A stretch of DNA of 64,000 bases from Comamonadaceae bacterium OS-1 (GTDB taxonomy: Bacteria; Pseudomonadota; Gammaproteobacteria; Burkholderiales; Burkholderiaceae_C), in assembly GCA_027923965.1 (NCBI GenBank), contig AP026969.1, positions 1,550,001 to 1,614,000 of the forward strand, read 5' to 3'. Below the pieces are notes generated by a model. That model made no database searches, was not told the origin of the DNA, and worked only from the letters and a program-made list of their open reading frames with translations. Shown here in pieces: positions 34,866 to 42,993 of the stretch. The first letter of the stretch is position 1. Each line of letters begins with the position of its first letter. Made by a program: the position numbers and the translations under genes.

Positions 34866-37391
34866 TTAAACGAATGCCAGGGCGGCAATATCGTCGTGGC
34901 GCAGGCCGGTGCCCAGGGTTTTCAGGCGCTCGAAGTTGCCATCGTCCAGTGCGGCGCGGGCCAGGTGTTCGGCGCACTCGGCGCAGCGGGCTTCGTTGAC
35001 TTCGCGGGCTTTGCCGTGGGCGGCGTGCACGGTGTCGGCGTAGCCCAGCAGGCGGGCGGCGGTGTCGGGGCGGTTTTCCAGCGCGGCCAGCAGGGCCAGG
35101 TTGTCCACCGCGTAGACCTGGGCATCAAAGTGCAGCACCTGCGGCCAGCAGGCCTGCACCAGGGCGCGGGCCTGCACGGTGTCGCCCTTGGCCAGCCAGG
35201 CACCCGTGAGGTGCAGCTGCACCAGCAGCAGGGTGGCCATGTGGCGGGTGTTGGCCAGCCGGGCCTGCAGCGCCAGGTAGCGGGTGATGGACGCATCCAC
35301 CCGGCCCGCAGCCAGCTCCATGTAGGCAATGATGTCTTCGCCGCGCAGCAGGGCTTCGGAGTGGCCCGCCAGCGCGTCCAGGGCGGCTTTTTGCAGCAGT
35401 TGCTCGATGGCGGGGTCGAACTTGCCCTCGACGAAGTTGCAGGTCAGCGAGGCAAACAGGCCGTAGCTGCGCACGATGGGCGGCCAGGCCGGGTCTTCCA
35501 TGGCCCACATCTCGTTGAGCACTTCGCGTTGCTCCTGGCGCTGGTCGGGCCCGTAGGTGAGGGCGTAGACCAGGGCGGCCAGGGCGTGGTACAGGTTGCG
35601 CTTTTCACCGGGCTGGGTGCGGTACAGGCTGGCGGCGCGGCGGGCCAGGCGGCAGGCCAGGGCGGGTTGGCGGTAGGCCCAGAAGTAGGCGGCGCGGCTG
35701 GACCAGCGGGCTTGCAAGCCCGCCGGCAATTGGTCGGTGACCAGCAAGGCCGTGGCCTGCCAGACGTAGCGGCGTTCGCGGCGGCGGTCGCTGGTCAGGG
35801 CCTCGGCCAGGCCGGGGGCGATGGCCACGGCGGTTTGCGGGTCGTACTGGATGGCCCAGGCCAGGGCTTCGCGGCCGTTGGCCAGGTCGGGGGCCAGGGC
35901 CTTGTACCAGTCGTCGATGCGCTGTTGGCCGCTGAAGAAGTCGCTATCGGCCTGCTCGAACAGCTGGCGCATGGCCAGCGCGTGGCGTTGGCGCAGGGCC
36001 GGTTCTTCGTGCGCGGCGGTGAGCTGCTCCAGGGCGTAGCTGCGGGGCGTGTCCAGCAGGCGGTAGCGCGGGGTGGCGGCACCATCGGCGATCACCAAAG
36101 AGCGGTCGACCAGCGCGCCCAGCACATCCACCACGGCCCAGGCATCCAGCCCCTCATCGGCCACCACCTGCTGGGCCAGTTCCAGCGAAAAGCTGCCCAG
36201 AAACACGCCCAGGCGGCGGAACACGGTTTGCTCGGTGGCATCCAGCAGGCCGTAGCTCCATTCGAGCGCGGCGCGCAGGGTTTTTTGCCGTGCGGGCGCA
36301 CCCCGGCCACCGCCGTTGAGCAGGCGCAGGCGTTCGTTGAGCGAGCGCGCCAGCGGCACCAGGCCCAGCAGCGGCACGCGGGCAGCGGCCAGCTCGATGG
36401 CCAGCGGCAGGCCGTCCAGGCGGCGGCAGATGTCCACCACCGTGGCCAGGTTGTGCGGGGTCAGCTCGAAGCGCCGGTCGGCCGCCTGGGCGCGCTCGGC
36501 AAACAGGGCCACCGCGCCGCACTGGCGGGCTTCGTCCAGCGGCGCGCTGTCGCCGGGCAGGGCCAGGGCATCGAGCCGGTAGACCCATTCGTTGGCCAGT
36601 TTGAGCGGGGCCTGGCTGGTCACCAGCACCTGCAACTGCGGCGCGGCCTGGTGCAGGGCTTGCAGGATGCGGGCGACTTCGTCCAGCAAATGCTCGGCGT
36701 TGTCGATGGCGATCAGCATCTGCAGGGGGCGCACGGCTTCCATCAGGCCCTTGAGCGGGTCGCCATGGCCGGATTGCAGGCCCAGGGCCCCGGCCACCGT
36801 GCTGGCCACGAATTCGGGCGCGGTTTGCCCGGCCAGATCGACCCAGGCCACGCCGTGCTGGTGGGCGCTGCGCCGGGCGTGCAGCAGCCATTGGGCCAGC
36901 AGCGACTTGCCAATGCCGCCTGCGCCCACGATGGTCAGCAGGCGGTGCTGGCCCATCAGGGTGTCGAGGTTGGATACATCCAGTGTGCGGCCGATCAGCG
37001 GGGTGAGGACCAGCGGCAGGTGCGTCAGATGCGCCAGGCTGGGGCGGGCTTCGGGGGCGGGCACTGGCGGCGGGGCGACCGAAGCTGTGGCATCGCTGGT
37101 TTCCAGCGCAAAACGGTAGCCACGGCCCGGAATGGTCACGATGGCCTGGGGCCCCAGCAGCTTGCGCAGGGCCGATACCTGGGCCTGCAGGTTGTTTTCT
37201 TCCACCACCAGGCCGGGCCAGGCCAGGTCCAGCAGCTCGTCTTTGGACACCACGCGGTCGCGGTGGTGCAACAAGGCCATCAACACGTCAAAGGCCCGCG
37301 CGCCGGGGCTGGTGGCGGCCCCGTCCACCAGCACCACGCGCTGGGAGGGACGCACTTCGAAGCGGCCAAAACGGTAACTGTTTAACAACAA
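34866..37391 (-). CDS. Winged-helix / STAND-type ATPase transcriptional regulator
   Basis: 841 aa. The N-terminal OmpR-type winged helix (about residues 5-98: GARAFDVLMALLHHRDRVVS, then VEENNLQAQVSALRKLLG and IPGRGYRFA) is joined to a P-loop ATPase of the NB-ARC/AfsR kind (about 130-420: TIVGAGGIGKSLLAQWLL as Walker A, QMLIAIDNAEHLLDE as Walker B). A long helical-repeat, TPR-like C-terminus (about 480-841) completes it. Such proteins are signal-integrating transcription factors. It has no obvious operon partner. Its target may be the divergent small-protein/response-regulator cluster at 37581-39149. Confidence 0.86.
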   Translation of the reverse strand: MLLNSYRFGRFEVRPSQRVVLVDGAATSPGARAFDVLMALLHHRDRVVSKDELLDLAWPGLVVEENNLQAQVSALRKLLGPQAIVTIPGRGYRFALETSDATASVAPPPVPAPEARPSLAHLTHLPLVLTPLIGRTLDVSNLDTLMGQHRLLTIVGAGGIGKSLLAQWLLHARRSAHQHGVAWVDLAGQTAPEFVASTVAGALGLQSGHGDPLKGLMEAVRPLQMLIAIDNAEHLLDEVARILQALHQAAPQLQVLVTSQAPLKLANEWVYRLDALALPGDSAPLDEARQCGAVALFAERAQAADRRFELTPHNLATVVDICRRLDGLPLAIELAAARVPLLGLVPLARSLNERLRLLNGGGRGAPARQKTLRAALEWSYGLLDATEQTVFRRLGVFLGSFSLELAQQVVADEGLDAWAVVDVLGALVDRSLVIADGAATPRYRLLDTPRSYALEQLTAAHEEPALRQRHALAMRQLFEQADSDFFSGQQRIDDWYKALAPDLANGREALAWAIQYDPQTAVAIAPGLAEALTSDRRRERRYVWQATALLVTDQLPAGLQARWSSRAAYFWAYRQPALACRLARRAASLYRTQPGEKRNLYHALAALVYALTYGPDQRQEQREVLNEMWAMEDPAWPPIVRSYGLFASLTCNFVEGKFDPAIEQLLQKAALDALAGHSEALLRGEDIIAYMELAAGRVDASITRYLALQARLANTRHMATLLLVQLHLTGAWLAKGDTVQARALVQACWPQVLHFDAQVYAVDNLALLAALENRPDTAARLLGYADTVHAAHGKAREVNEARCAECAEHLARAALDDGNFERLKTLGTGLRHDDIAALAFV

Positions 37392-37580
37392 AGCTCCCCT
37401 GGATGTCAGTTTTCAAATGTAACGCAACACCCCAATTTTGGCGATTTTGCGTATTTATGCACGGTTTCAGAAGTTTTCAGGCCCGCTTCAACCGGCTTAA
37501 GGACGCCATCGGGCCAACAGAGGAAAGTCCATCCCTGTGGTGACGACCCATCCAGTCACCTGATTGTCAAGGACAAATTT

Positions 37581-37934
37581 ATGAACTTTGAACCTTTTGA
37601 ACCGTTTGACCGTTCCGAACCCTTGGTACCGCCGCCGGTGGTTGACGCACCGCCTGCCCGCTACTTTGACCGCGCAGGGTGCGTGTGGATCGTGGCCTGC
37701 GTGCTGTTGGCCGGTACGGTCGGGCGGCTTTCGCCTGTATTGACGCAGCCCGGCGGCCTGCACCAGGCCTTGGCGGCCCTGGGCCTGGGGTCGGACCCTG
37801 GGGCGCGTACCCAAACCAACACCACCGTGGCCAGCTTGCCAGCGCAGGGTGCAAAGCCGTCCGAGGCTACACGGGGCGTACCGGTCAAGCAAGAAGTCGG
37901 GCCGCTGGTGCCGGCTATTTTTCGTCAATTTTGA
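37581..37934 (+). CDS. Hypothetical single-span membrane protein (117 aa)
   Basis: Start ATG at 37581 with AAGGA 7 bases before. A Pro/Phe-rich N-terminus (FEPFEPFDRSEPLVPPP) precedes one membrane segment (about residues 34-50, VWIVACVLLAGTVGRL) and a soluble tail rich in Thr/Ser/Gln. I do not recognise a family. It precedes an orphan response regulator and another tiny membrane protein on the same strand, and the three may work together. Confidence 0.55.
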   Translation: MNFEPFEPFDRSEPLVPPPVVDAPPARYFDRAGCVWIVACVLLAGTVGRLSPVLTQPGGLHQALAALGLGSDPGARTQTNTTVASLPAQGAKPSEATRGVPVKQEVGPLVPAIFRQF

Positions 37935-38098
37935 GGATGCGTACCGTGGCCCGCATGACCGATCTTGGCCAAGCCCGTAGCGGCCTGGTGGCGACCCCAC
38001 CCGGCCCCTTCAGTGGTTTGCACCACCACGTGCTGCAGTCCTTGCAGCGTTTATCTGGCCCATTCAGTGCTTCCGTGAGGGAGTGGAGGAAAAAAATC

Positions 38099-38863
38099 AT
38101 GTTGACCCCCTTGTCGATGACCCGTGCCACCCCCCGTGTCCTGATTGCCGAGAGCCATGCCGATACCTTGCTGCAGTGCGCCGAGGCGGTGCAGGGCGAT
38201 GCGCAGCTCAGCCTGGTGGCGGCCGTCAGCACCGGTGCCGCTGCCATTGCCATGATGGACCAGTGCGTGCCCGACGTGGTGGTGGTGGATTTGCAATTGC
38301 AGGACATGCCCGCCCTTGCGGTGATCTGCCACGCGGCCCGGCATTTCCCGCAGGCCGACATCGTGGTGCTGACCCAGTTTGGCAACGACGAGCAGGTGCT
38401 GCAGTGCATTGAAGCCGGTGCCACCGCCTATTTGTTCAAGGACAGCGCCGCCGAATGCCTGGCGCAAAGCATCCATCTGTGGCGCGAGGGTAGTGCCCCC
38501 ATCAGCCCCGGCATGGCGCGCCGGGTGCTGGGCCGCTTTCGCCTGCGGCTGGGTACGGGCACCGGCTCGGCCTGGGCTTTTCCGCTGCGCGAATCCACCC
38601 ACCCGCTGACCACCTGCGAGGCCGGCATCCTGCGCTGGGTTGCCCGCGGCATGAGCCTGGAGCAGATCGACGCACTGGCTTCCAGCCCGGAGCCGGGCGT
38701 ACTGGTGCATGTGAAAAAGATCTACCGCAAGCTGGCCGCCCACGCCCGGGGCGAAAGCCTGGCGGACGCCAGCGCACCCGACATCCAGATGGTGGCCTTG
38801 GGTTCCGCCAGCGACCGTCGCGCCCAGGCTCTGCCATCCCCTGGATTTTCAGTTTTCAAATAA
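38099..38863 (+). CDS. Response regulator with receiver and divergent C-terminal HTH
   Basis: 254 aa from ATG at 38099, preceded by GGAGG. The receiver domain covers about residues 12-130: RVLIAESHAD, the phosphorylation aspartate in VVVVDLQLQDMPAL, TQFGNDEQVL and YLFKDSAAE (the conserved lysine). The C-terminal part resembles a degenerate NarL/LuxR output (HPLTTCEAGILRWVARGMSL, then VLVHVKKIYRKLAAHARGES). No histidine kinase gene is present in the window, so it is an orphan here. It lies between two genes for tiny membrane proteins. Confidence 0.83.
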   Translation: MLTPLSMTRATPRVLIAESHADTLLQCAEAVQGDAQLSLVAAVSTGAAAIAMMDQCVPDVVVVDLQLQDMPALAVICHAARHFPQADIVVLTQFGNDEQVLQCIEAGATAYLFKDSAAECLAQSIHLWREGSAPISPGMARRVLGRFRLRLGTGTGSAWAFPLRESTHPLTTCEAGILRWVARGMSLEQIDALASSPEPGVLVHVKKIYRKLAAHARGESLADASAPDIQMVALGSASDRRAQALPSPGFSVFK

Positions 38864-38873
38864 AGGAGTTTTT

Positions 38874-39149
38874 ATGCGAGTGACATCTGCACAACCCAAA
38901 CCCATGCCTCCCCGCCGGGCCAGCCGTGAACCCTGGGTGTCCGCCCTGGTGTGGCTGCTGTTTTGCGCCGCCATGGTGGCGGTGGCCTTGTTTTTAACCC
39001 CGCGCATCGGCGCGGCCTACGCCTCGGAAGACCTGGCCCTGCCGCCCGAAGCCGCTGCACCGGTACTGGCCAGCGCCGACAACGGACAAGCCGTTCCCAT
39101 GGCCGCCATCGTGCTGTACCCGAACGAAGCGGTGACCGCTAAACATTGA
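38874..39149 (+). CDS. Hypothetical single-span membrane protein (91 aa)
   Basis: Start ATG at 38874 with AAAGGAG 5 bases before and only 10 bases after the response regulator stop, so it is very likely cotranscribed. A basic, Pro-rich N-terminus (QPKPMPPRRASREP) precedes one membrane segment (about residues 24-44, ALVWLLFCAAMVAVALFLTP); the remainder is Ala-rich and probably periplasmic. No family is recognised. Its 3' end overlaps the pseudouridine synthase gene on the other strand by 11 bases. Confidence 0.62.
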   Translation: MRVTSAQPKPMPPRRASREPWVSALVWLLFCAAMVAVALFLTPRIGAAYASEDLALPPEAAAPVLASADNGQAVPMAAIVLYPNEAVTAKH

Positions 39150-40032
39150 GGTTTCCACTGAGGTTTCGGGCACTTTCAAAACGCCGCGCCTGCCCGGTCA
39201 CCGGGTCGGTAAAGGCAATGGAGTGGGCCAGCAACTGCAGGGGCGCGGCGTAGTCGTCGTCGGCAATATTCACCACCTCGGGGTAGAAGCGGTCGTTGCG
39301 GATGGGTACGCCCAGCGCGGCCATGTGCACCCGCAGCTGGTGCGTGCGGCCCGTGACGGGCGAAAGCTGGTAGCGCGCCCATTCCGCCCCCAGGCGTTCC
39401 AGCACGGCGATACGGGTTTCGGAGTTGGGCTCCCCAGGCAGCTCTTTGTAGCGAAAAAATGGCTCACCGGGCACGATCTGGCTGCGGTAGACGCGCGGCA
39501 GATCGGCACGCCAGGGGGCAATCGCCTCGTAGTGCTTGTGCACCTCGCGTTGCTTGAACAGCGCGTGGTAGGCCGCCCGCTCCTGCGGCTGGATGGCAAA
39601 CAGCGTCACCCCGGCGGTTTCGCGGTCCAGCCGGTGCAGCGGGGCCAGGGTGTCCAGCCCCAGGCTTTGCTTGAGCCGCACCAGCAGCGTCTCCTGCACA
39701 AAGCGCCCCGCGGGCAGGGTGGGCAGGAAATGCGGCTTGTCCACCACCACCAGATGCGCGTCCTGGTACAGGATGGGGGCTTCGAACGGAATACGCGGCT
39801 CGGTGGGCAGGTGGCGGTAGTAGTACAGCCGGGTGTGCGGACGGTAGGCGGCACCGGGCAGCACGGGCAGGGCCTGTTCGTCCAGCACCAGGCCGTCGCG
39901 CATGCGCTGCAGCCACACAGCGCGCTCCACGGTGGGAAAACGCTCTGCGAAGAAGTCGATGACGGTGGGCCAGCTGCCACCAGGCAGGCCGACGGTGCTG
40001 GGGCCCACACCGTCACGGGTGGGGAGGTTCAC
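39139..40032 (-). CDS. RluA-family pseudouridine synthase
   Basis: 297 aa from GTG at 40032, whose bases overlap the trmB stop (GTGA). This start keeps the N-terminal [17 protein letters not shown] stretch that I recall as conserved in relatives. The catalytic motif [10 protein letters not shown] (aspartate nucleophile) lies near residue 130, followed by [17 protein letters not shown] and the late motifs [19 protein letters not shown]. The enzyme isomerises uridines in rRNA or tRNA; the target is not certain. It shares a transcript with trmB, another RNA modification gene. Confidence 0.9.
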   Translation of the reverse strand: MNLPTRDGVGPSTVGLPGGSWPTVIDFFAERFPTVERAVWLQRMRDGLVLDEQALPVLPGAAYRPHTRLYYYRHLPTEPRIPFEAPILYQDAHLVVVDKPHFLPTLPAGRFVQETLLVRLKQSLGLDTLAPLHRLDRETAGVTLFAIQPQERAAYHALFKQREVHKHYEAIAPWRADLPRVYRSQIVPGEPFFRYKELPGEPNSETRIAVLERLGAEWARYQLSPVTGRTHQLRVHMAALGVPIRNDRFYPEVVNIADDDYAAPLQLLAHSIAFTDPVTGQARRFESARNLSGNLNV

Positions 40033-40751
40033 ACCCGTTGGAATACTACGTCCCACACGCCGTGGCCCAGCTTGATGCCCCGGTTCTCGAACTTGGTGAG
40101 CGGGCGGTAGTCGGGCTTGGGGGCGTAGTCGGCGGCGGTGTTTTTCAGCAGCGGCTCGGCGCTGAGTACTTCCAGGATCTGCTCGGCGTAGTTTTGCCAG
40201 TCGGTGGCGCAGTGCAGGTAGCCGCCGGGCTTCAGGCGCGCGGCCAGCTTGGCCACCAGCGGGGCTTGCAGCAGGCGGCGCTTGTTGTGCTTTTTCTTGT
40301 GCCAGGGGTCGGGGAAGAATACGTGCACGCCGTCCAGGCAGCCGGGCGACAGCATGTGGTCCAGCACCTCCACGGCATCGTGCTGGCAGATGCGGATATT
40401 GGTTTGCCCCTCTTCGCCTATGCGTTTGAGCAGCGCGCCCACGCCCGGCGTGTGCACTTCGCAGCACAGAAAGTTCTTCTCGGGCAGCAGCGCGGCGATG
40501 CTGGCCGTGGCCTCGCCCATGCCAAAGCCGATTTCCAGGATGGTCGGGGCGCTGCGGCCAAAGGTGGCCTCCAGGTCCAGCGGTGCGCTGCGGTAGGGCA
40601 GCAAAAACTGCGGCCCCAGGCTTTCAAACGCCTTGGCCTGGCCGCTGGTGGTGCGGCCTGTGCGCAGCACGAAGCTCTTGATGGTTTTGTGGTGGGCGGG
40701 AGCCGCGGGGCTGGGCGTGGGAGCGATTTCGGGAGGGAGTTCGGTGTGCAT
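40029..40751 (-). CDS. trmB: tRNA (guanine-N7-)-methyltransferase
   Basis: 240 aa from ATG at 40751. Motifs: [19 protein letters not shown] (SAM-binding), [38 protein letters not shown] (the TrmB signature with the DPWPKKRH-like motif) and [14 protein letters not shown]. It makes m7G46 in tRNA. The stop overlaps the pseudouridine synthase start. The upstream gene is the caspase-like protein of the CcdB operon, ending 72 bases earlier, so trmB may share or be separate from that transcript. Confidence 0.96.
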   Translation of the reverse strand: MHTELPPEIAPTPSPAAPAHHKTIKSFVLRTGRTTSGQAKAFESLGPQFLLPYRSAPLDLEATFGRSAPTILEIGFGMGEATASIAALLPEKNFLCCEVHTPGVGALLKRIGEEGQTNIRICQHDAVEVLDHMLSPGCLDGVHVFFPDPWHKKKHNKRRLLQAPLVAKLAARLKPGGYLHCATDWQNYAEQILEVLSAEPLLKNTAADYAPKPDYRPLTKFENRGIKLGHGVWDVVFQRV

Positions 40752-40822
40752 GGCATCTATTTTGGGATATGGACTTGGTGGCAGAGGTACGTAAAACGGT
40801 ACGGTCCACCGGCCCAACAGGG

Positions 40823-41389
40823 CTACACCATACCAAACCGGGGGCCGCCTTTGCGCGGCGAGCATGCCCGCTCCACCATCAGCTGGCCTTGCGCGTCCCA
40901 GGTGCGCCATCTGCCGGGTTGGAGCAAATGGGGAATCGGCAGCCTGCCCAGCACGCCGGGCAGCTTGGCAAACGCCCCTTGCCCTACCGCACGCCCACCC
41001 AGCGGGAAGTTCCAGGTGGGCGTGGTCGCCGCCGTCACCGGGGTGGCCAGAGCCTGCGCCAACTGGCTGGCGATGCCCCGAGAAATGGCCCCGGCATTGC
41101 AGGCATCCACCAGCACCGGCTCACCATGCCACACCCCGCTGTCACGCACCAGCTGCGCCAACGCCGTACCGTCGGCAATGCCTTGCACGCTGTGCGGCGT
41201 GGCATGGGCAAAGATGCACAGGTAACCCGGCAACTGCTTTTCACGCAGGCCCGAGGCGTACAGCCAGCGGTCGCGGGGTTGGATCAGGATGATCTTCTGC
41301 CGCTGGGGGTCGATGGTGGCGATCTTGCTCACCATGCGCTGGTGGCGGTCGAGGGCGGTGAAGGGGAGGTGGTGCAGGTCTTCAAACAC
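40823..41389 (-). CDS. Caspase-like (clan CD-type) protein downstream of CcdB
   Basis: 188 aa from GTG at 41389, overlapping the ccdB 3' end by 8 bases; ATG near 41332 (MVSKIATID) is an alternative. A histidine-bearing strand [12 protein letters not shown] (His62, His66) is followed 30 residues later by [11 protein letters not shown] (Cys97), then [17 protein letters not shown]. This His...DxCNxG arrangement is that of the caspase/CHAT/C80-like protease fold. Similar domains occur in polymorphic toxins and phage-defence proteases. The exact family is not recognised, and protease activity is inferred from the dyad only. Confidence 0.6.
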   Translation of the reverse strand: MFEDLHHLPFTALDRHQRMVSKIATIDPQRQKIILIQPRDRWLYASGLREKQLPGYLCIFAHATPHSVQGIADGTALAQLVRDSGVWHGEPVLVDACNAGAISRGIASQLAQALATPVTAATTPTWNFPLGGRAVGQGAFAKLPGVLGRLPIPHLLQPGRWRTWDAQGQLMVERACSPRKGGPRFGMV

Positions 41390-41696
41390 CGCTCATCACC
41401 ACATCCATCGCCTCCAGAACCTCGTAGCCGACGTGGTGCAGGGAGGTGACCACGTCCTTGAGGCTGCGTGCATCCACCGGGGCGGCGGCGTGGGCGAGTA
41501 GAAACAAGCTTTCGCCTTCGATGGTGAATTGCTTCACCAGGCGGCGCGACATGGGGGCGTGGATGCCCACCCGCGACAAAGGCATCACCAAACGGCTGGG
41601 CAGGGCGGAGAGCAGGTTGCTTTGCACGTCCACCACGTAGGGCATGGATGTTTTGGAGCGCGGACTGGGGTTGGGGTAAACGTCAAACTGGGCCAC
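41382..41696 (-). CDS. ccdB: CcdB family toxin
   Basis: 104 aa, the usual CcdB length. It begins MAQFDVYPNPSP, followed by MPYVVDVQSNLLSALPSRLV and MPLSRVG, and ends with [12 protein letters not shown], close to plasmid and chromosomal CcdB, whose C-terminal Trp-Gly-Ile is here replaced by Ser-Gly-Val. CcdB poisons DNA gyrase by trapping the cleavage complex through its last residues, so the altered end could weaken the poison. It follows the antitoxin gene by 22 bases and overlaps the third gene. Confidence 0.92.
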   Translation of the reverse strand: MAQFDVYPNPSPRSKTSMPYVVDVQSNLLSALPSRLVMPLSRVGIHAPMSRRLVKQFTIEGESLFLLAHAAAPVDARSLKDVVTSLHHVGYEVLEAMDVVMSGV

Positions 41697-41718
41697 GGGC
41701 GTGTGCTACCAGTGCGGC

Positions 41719-41988
41719 TTACCAGATACGGATATCGTCACACCACAGGCCTTGCTCGTCCATGTGCTGTTGCTGGGCACCAATCCACTCCTTGTAGGTT
41801 TCCGCGAATTGCTCGGGTGTCAGCTTGGGGCTGGCAGCATTGGCGCGGCGCTCCAGGTCGGCGAACTGCTCGGCGGACACGATCAAGGCTTCCAGGCGAC
41901 CATTTTTCTCGATGCGGACCGGGCTGATCTTGGCTTGGGATAGGCAGTGGCCAAAACGGTTTTTGGCTTCGGTTGCGGTGAGGTGCAT
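41719..41988 (-). CDS. Hybrid antitoxin: Phd/YefM-like N-terminus with CcdA-like tail
   Basis: 89 aa. The N-terminal half, LTATEAKNRFGHCLSQAKIS, then VRIEKNGRLEALIVSAEQF, is Phd/YefM-like and would bind DNA. The C-terminal tail, YKEWIGAQQQHMDEQGLWCD followed by DIRIW, resembles the CcdB-binding end of CcdA, which has Gly, an Asp/Glu pair, Arg and a final Trp. So a Phd-type DNA-binding domain is apparently joined to a CcdA-type toxin-binding tail. It is the first gene of the ccdB operon and probably represses it through the palindrome at 42015-42033. Confidence 0.85.
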   Translation of the reverse strand: MHLTATEAKNRFGHCLSQAKISPVRIEKNGRLEALIVSAEQFADLERRANAASPKLTPEQFAETYKEWIGAQQQHMDEQGLWCDDIRIW

Positions 41989-42014
41989 GGCGGGCCTCGT
42001 GGATAAAAGGATGT

Positions 42015-42033
42015 AATGGCTATTTTAGCCATT
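42015..42033. promoter_or_regulatory. Candidate toxin-antitoxin operator overlapping the gluQ stop codon
   Basis: AATGGCT-ATTTT-AGCCATT, a perfect 7-bp dyad with a 5-base centre, 27 bases upstream of the antitoxin ATG. The gluQ stop codon TAA lies within it. Phd-type antitoxins bind such short palindromes to repress their own operon. Confidence 0.55.
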
Positions 42034-42993
42034 GTGGAGGCGCTGCCACTGCCCCACCCACTGCGCCAGCGCGCTCGCAACATCCTCTCTACAGGCCTTC
42101 AATCCCAGCACCTCCGCCGCCGCATTCAACGCCGCCAACGGCTGCGCCAGGTCCAGCGCCTGGGCACCGTTTTGCTTGGAGAGTTTTTCGCCATTCGGAC
42201 CCAGCACCAGCGGTGTGTGCAGGTACTGCGGCGTGGGCAGGGCCAGGGCTTGTTGCAGCCAGATCTGGCGCGGGGTGTTGTCGGCCAGGTCCTGGCCGCG
42301 CACCACGTGGGTGATGCCCTGGGCTGCATCGTCCACCACCACCGCAAGCTGGTAGGCCCACAGGCCGTCGGCGCGGCGCAGCACGAAGTCGCCGACCTCT
42401 TGGGATAGGTTTTGCTGCTGCGGGCCGAGCAGGCGGTCGTGCCAGGTGAGTACGTTGCCTACTATGGATTTGATAGCTGATTGCGCCGATGGAATAAGCG
42501 CTGGAGGCCTATTTTCTTTAAATTCTTCGGTACGCAGCCGCCAGGCCCGTGCAGGCCGGCCCCACAGGCCGCTGCGGCAGGTGCCGGGGTAGACCAGCTC
42601 GGCGTTGCGGTGGCGCGCCTGGCCCTGGGCGGCGCAGGCCGCCTCGATCTCTTTGCGCGAGCAGGCGCAGGGGTAGGCCCAGCCGCTGGCCACCAGCTGG
42701 TCCAGCGCCTGTTGGTACAGGGGGCTGCGGTGTGATTGGTAGGTGGGCGGTGCGTCGGGCACCAGGCCACAGGCGGCGAGCTGCTGCAGGATGACCGCGT
42801 CCATGCCGGGCAGGCAGCGCGGGGTGTCCACGTCTTCGATGCGCACCAGCCAGGTGCCGCCCAACGTACCACCCGATGCGCGGGCATCGAGCCAACTGGC
42901 CAGGGCAGCAACCAAAGAGCCCGCATGCAGCGGGCCCGTGGGGGACGGCGCGAACCGTCCGATGTAGCTGGGAATCAAGCTATTTTTAAGCAA
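42025..42993 (-). CDS. gluQ: Glutamyl-Q tRNA(Asp) synthetase
   Basis: 322 aa. It has the GluRS catalytic core without an anticodon-binding domain: [20 protein letters not shown] (HIGH-type motif), zinc-binding CACS and YPGTC (residues 109-139), [20 protein letters not shown] and EKLSKQNG (KMSKS-type). It attaches glutamate to queuosine in tRNA-Asp. Residues about 156-179 ([20 protein letters not shown] and the next few) are not part of the family; they are encoded by an in-frame copy of the dispersed repeat. The start overlaps the upstream oxidoreductase gene by 8 bases. Confidence 0.92.
   Translation of the reverse strand: MLKNSLIPSYIGRFAPSPTGPLHAGSLVAALASWLDARASGGTLGGTWLVRIEDVDTPRCLPGMDAVILQQLAACGLVPDAPPTYQSHRSPLYQQALDQLVASGWAYPCACSRKEIEAACAAQGQARHRNAELVYPGTCRSGLWGRPARAWRLRTEEFKENRPPALIPSAQSAIKSIVGNVLTWHDRLLGPQQQNLSQEVGDFVLRRADGLWAYQLAVVVDDAAQGITHVVRGQDLADNTPRQIWLQQALALPTPQYLHTPLVLGPNGEKLSKQNGAQALDLAQPLAALNAAAEVLGLKACREDVASALAQWVGQWQRLHNG
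42470..42525. repeat. Dispersed two-hairpin repeat, copy 8, inside gluQ
   Basis: Near-consensus core TGATAGCTGATTGCGCCGAT, then GGAATAAGCGCTGGAGG and a T-rich tail CTATTTTCTTTAAAT. It lies within the coding region of gluQ and is read through on the opposite strand without a stop. Confidence 0.85.

Noticed and set aside
34896..37385. An 829-codon open frame antisense to the large winged-helix ATPase gene
   Set aside because: Its product is Gln/Ala/Gly-rich without domains, while the minus strand shows clear winged-helix and P-loop motifs. Long antisense frames are expected at this GC content.
37498..37540. GAGGAAAGTCC-like bases resembling part of RNase P RNA
   Set aside because: Only about 9 bases match, and none of the other RNase P core regions follow.
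40770..40910. Extended N-terminus for trmB reaching 40910
   Set aside because: The family N-terminus starts near the ATG at 40751. The upstream residues lack similarity and run into the caspase-like gene.
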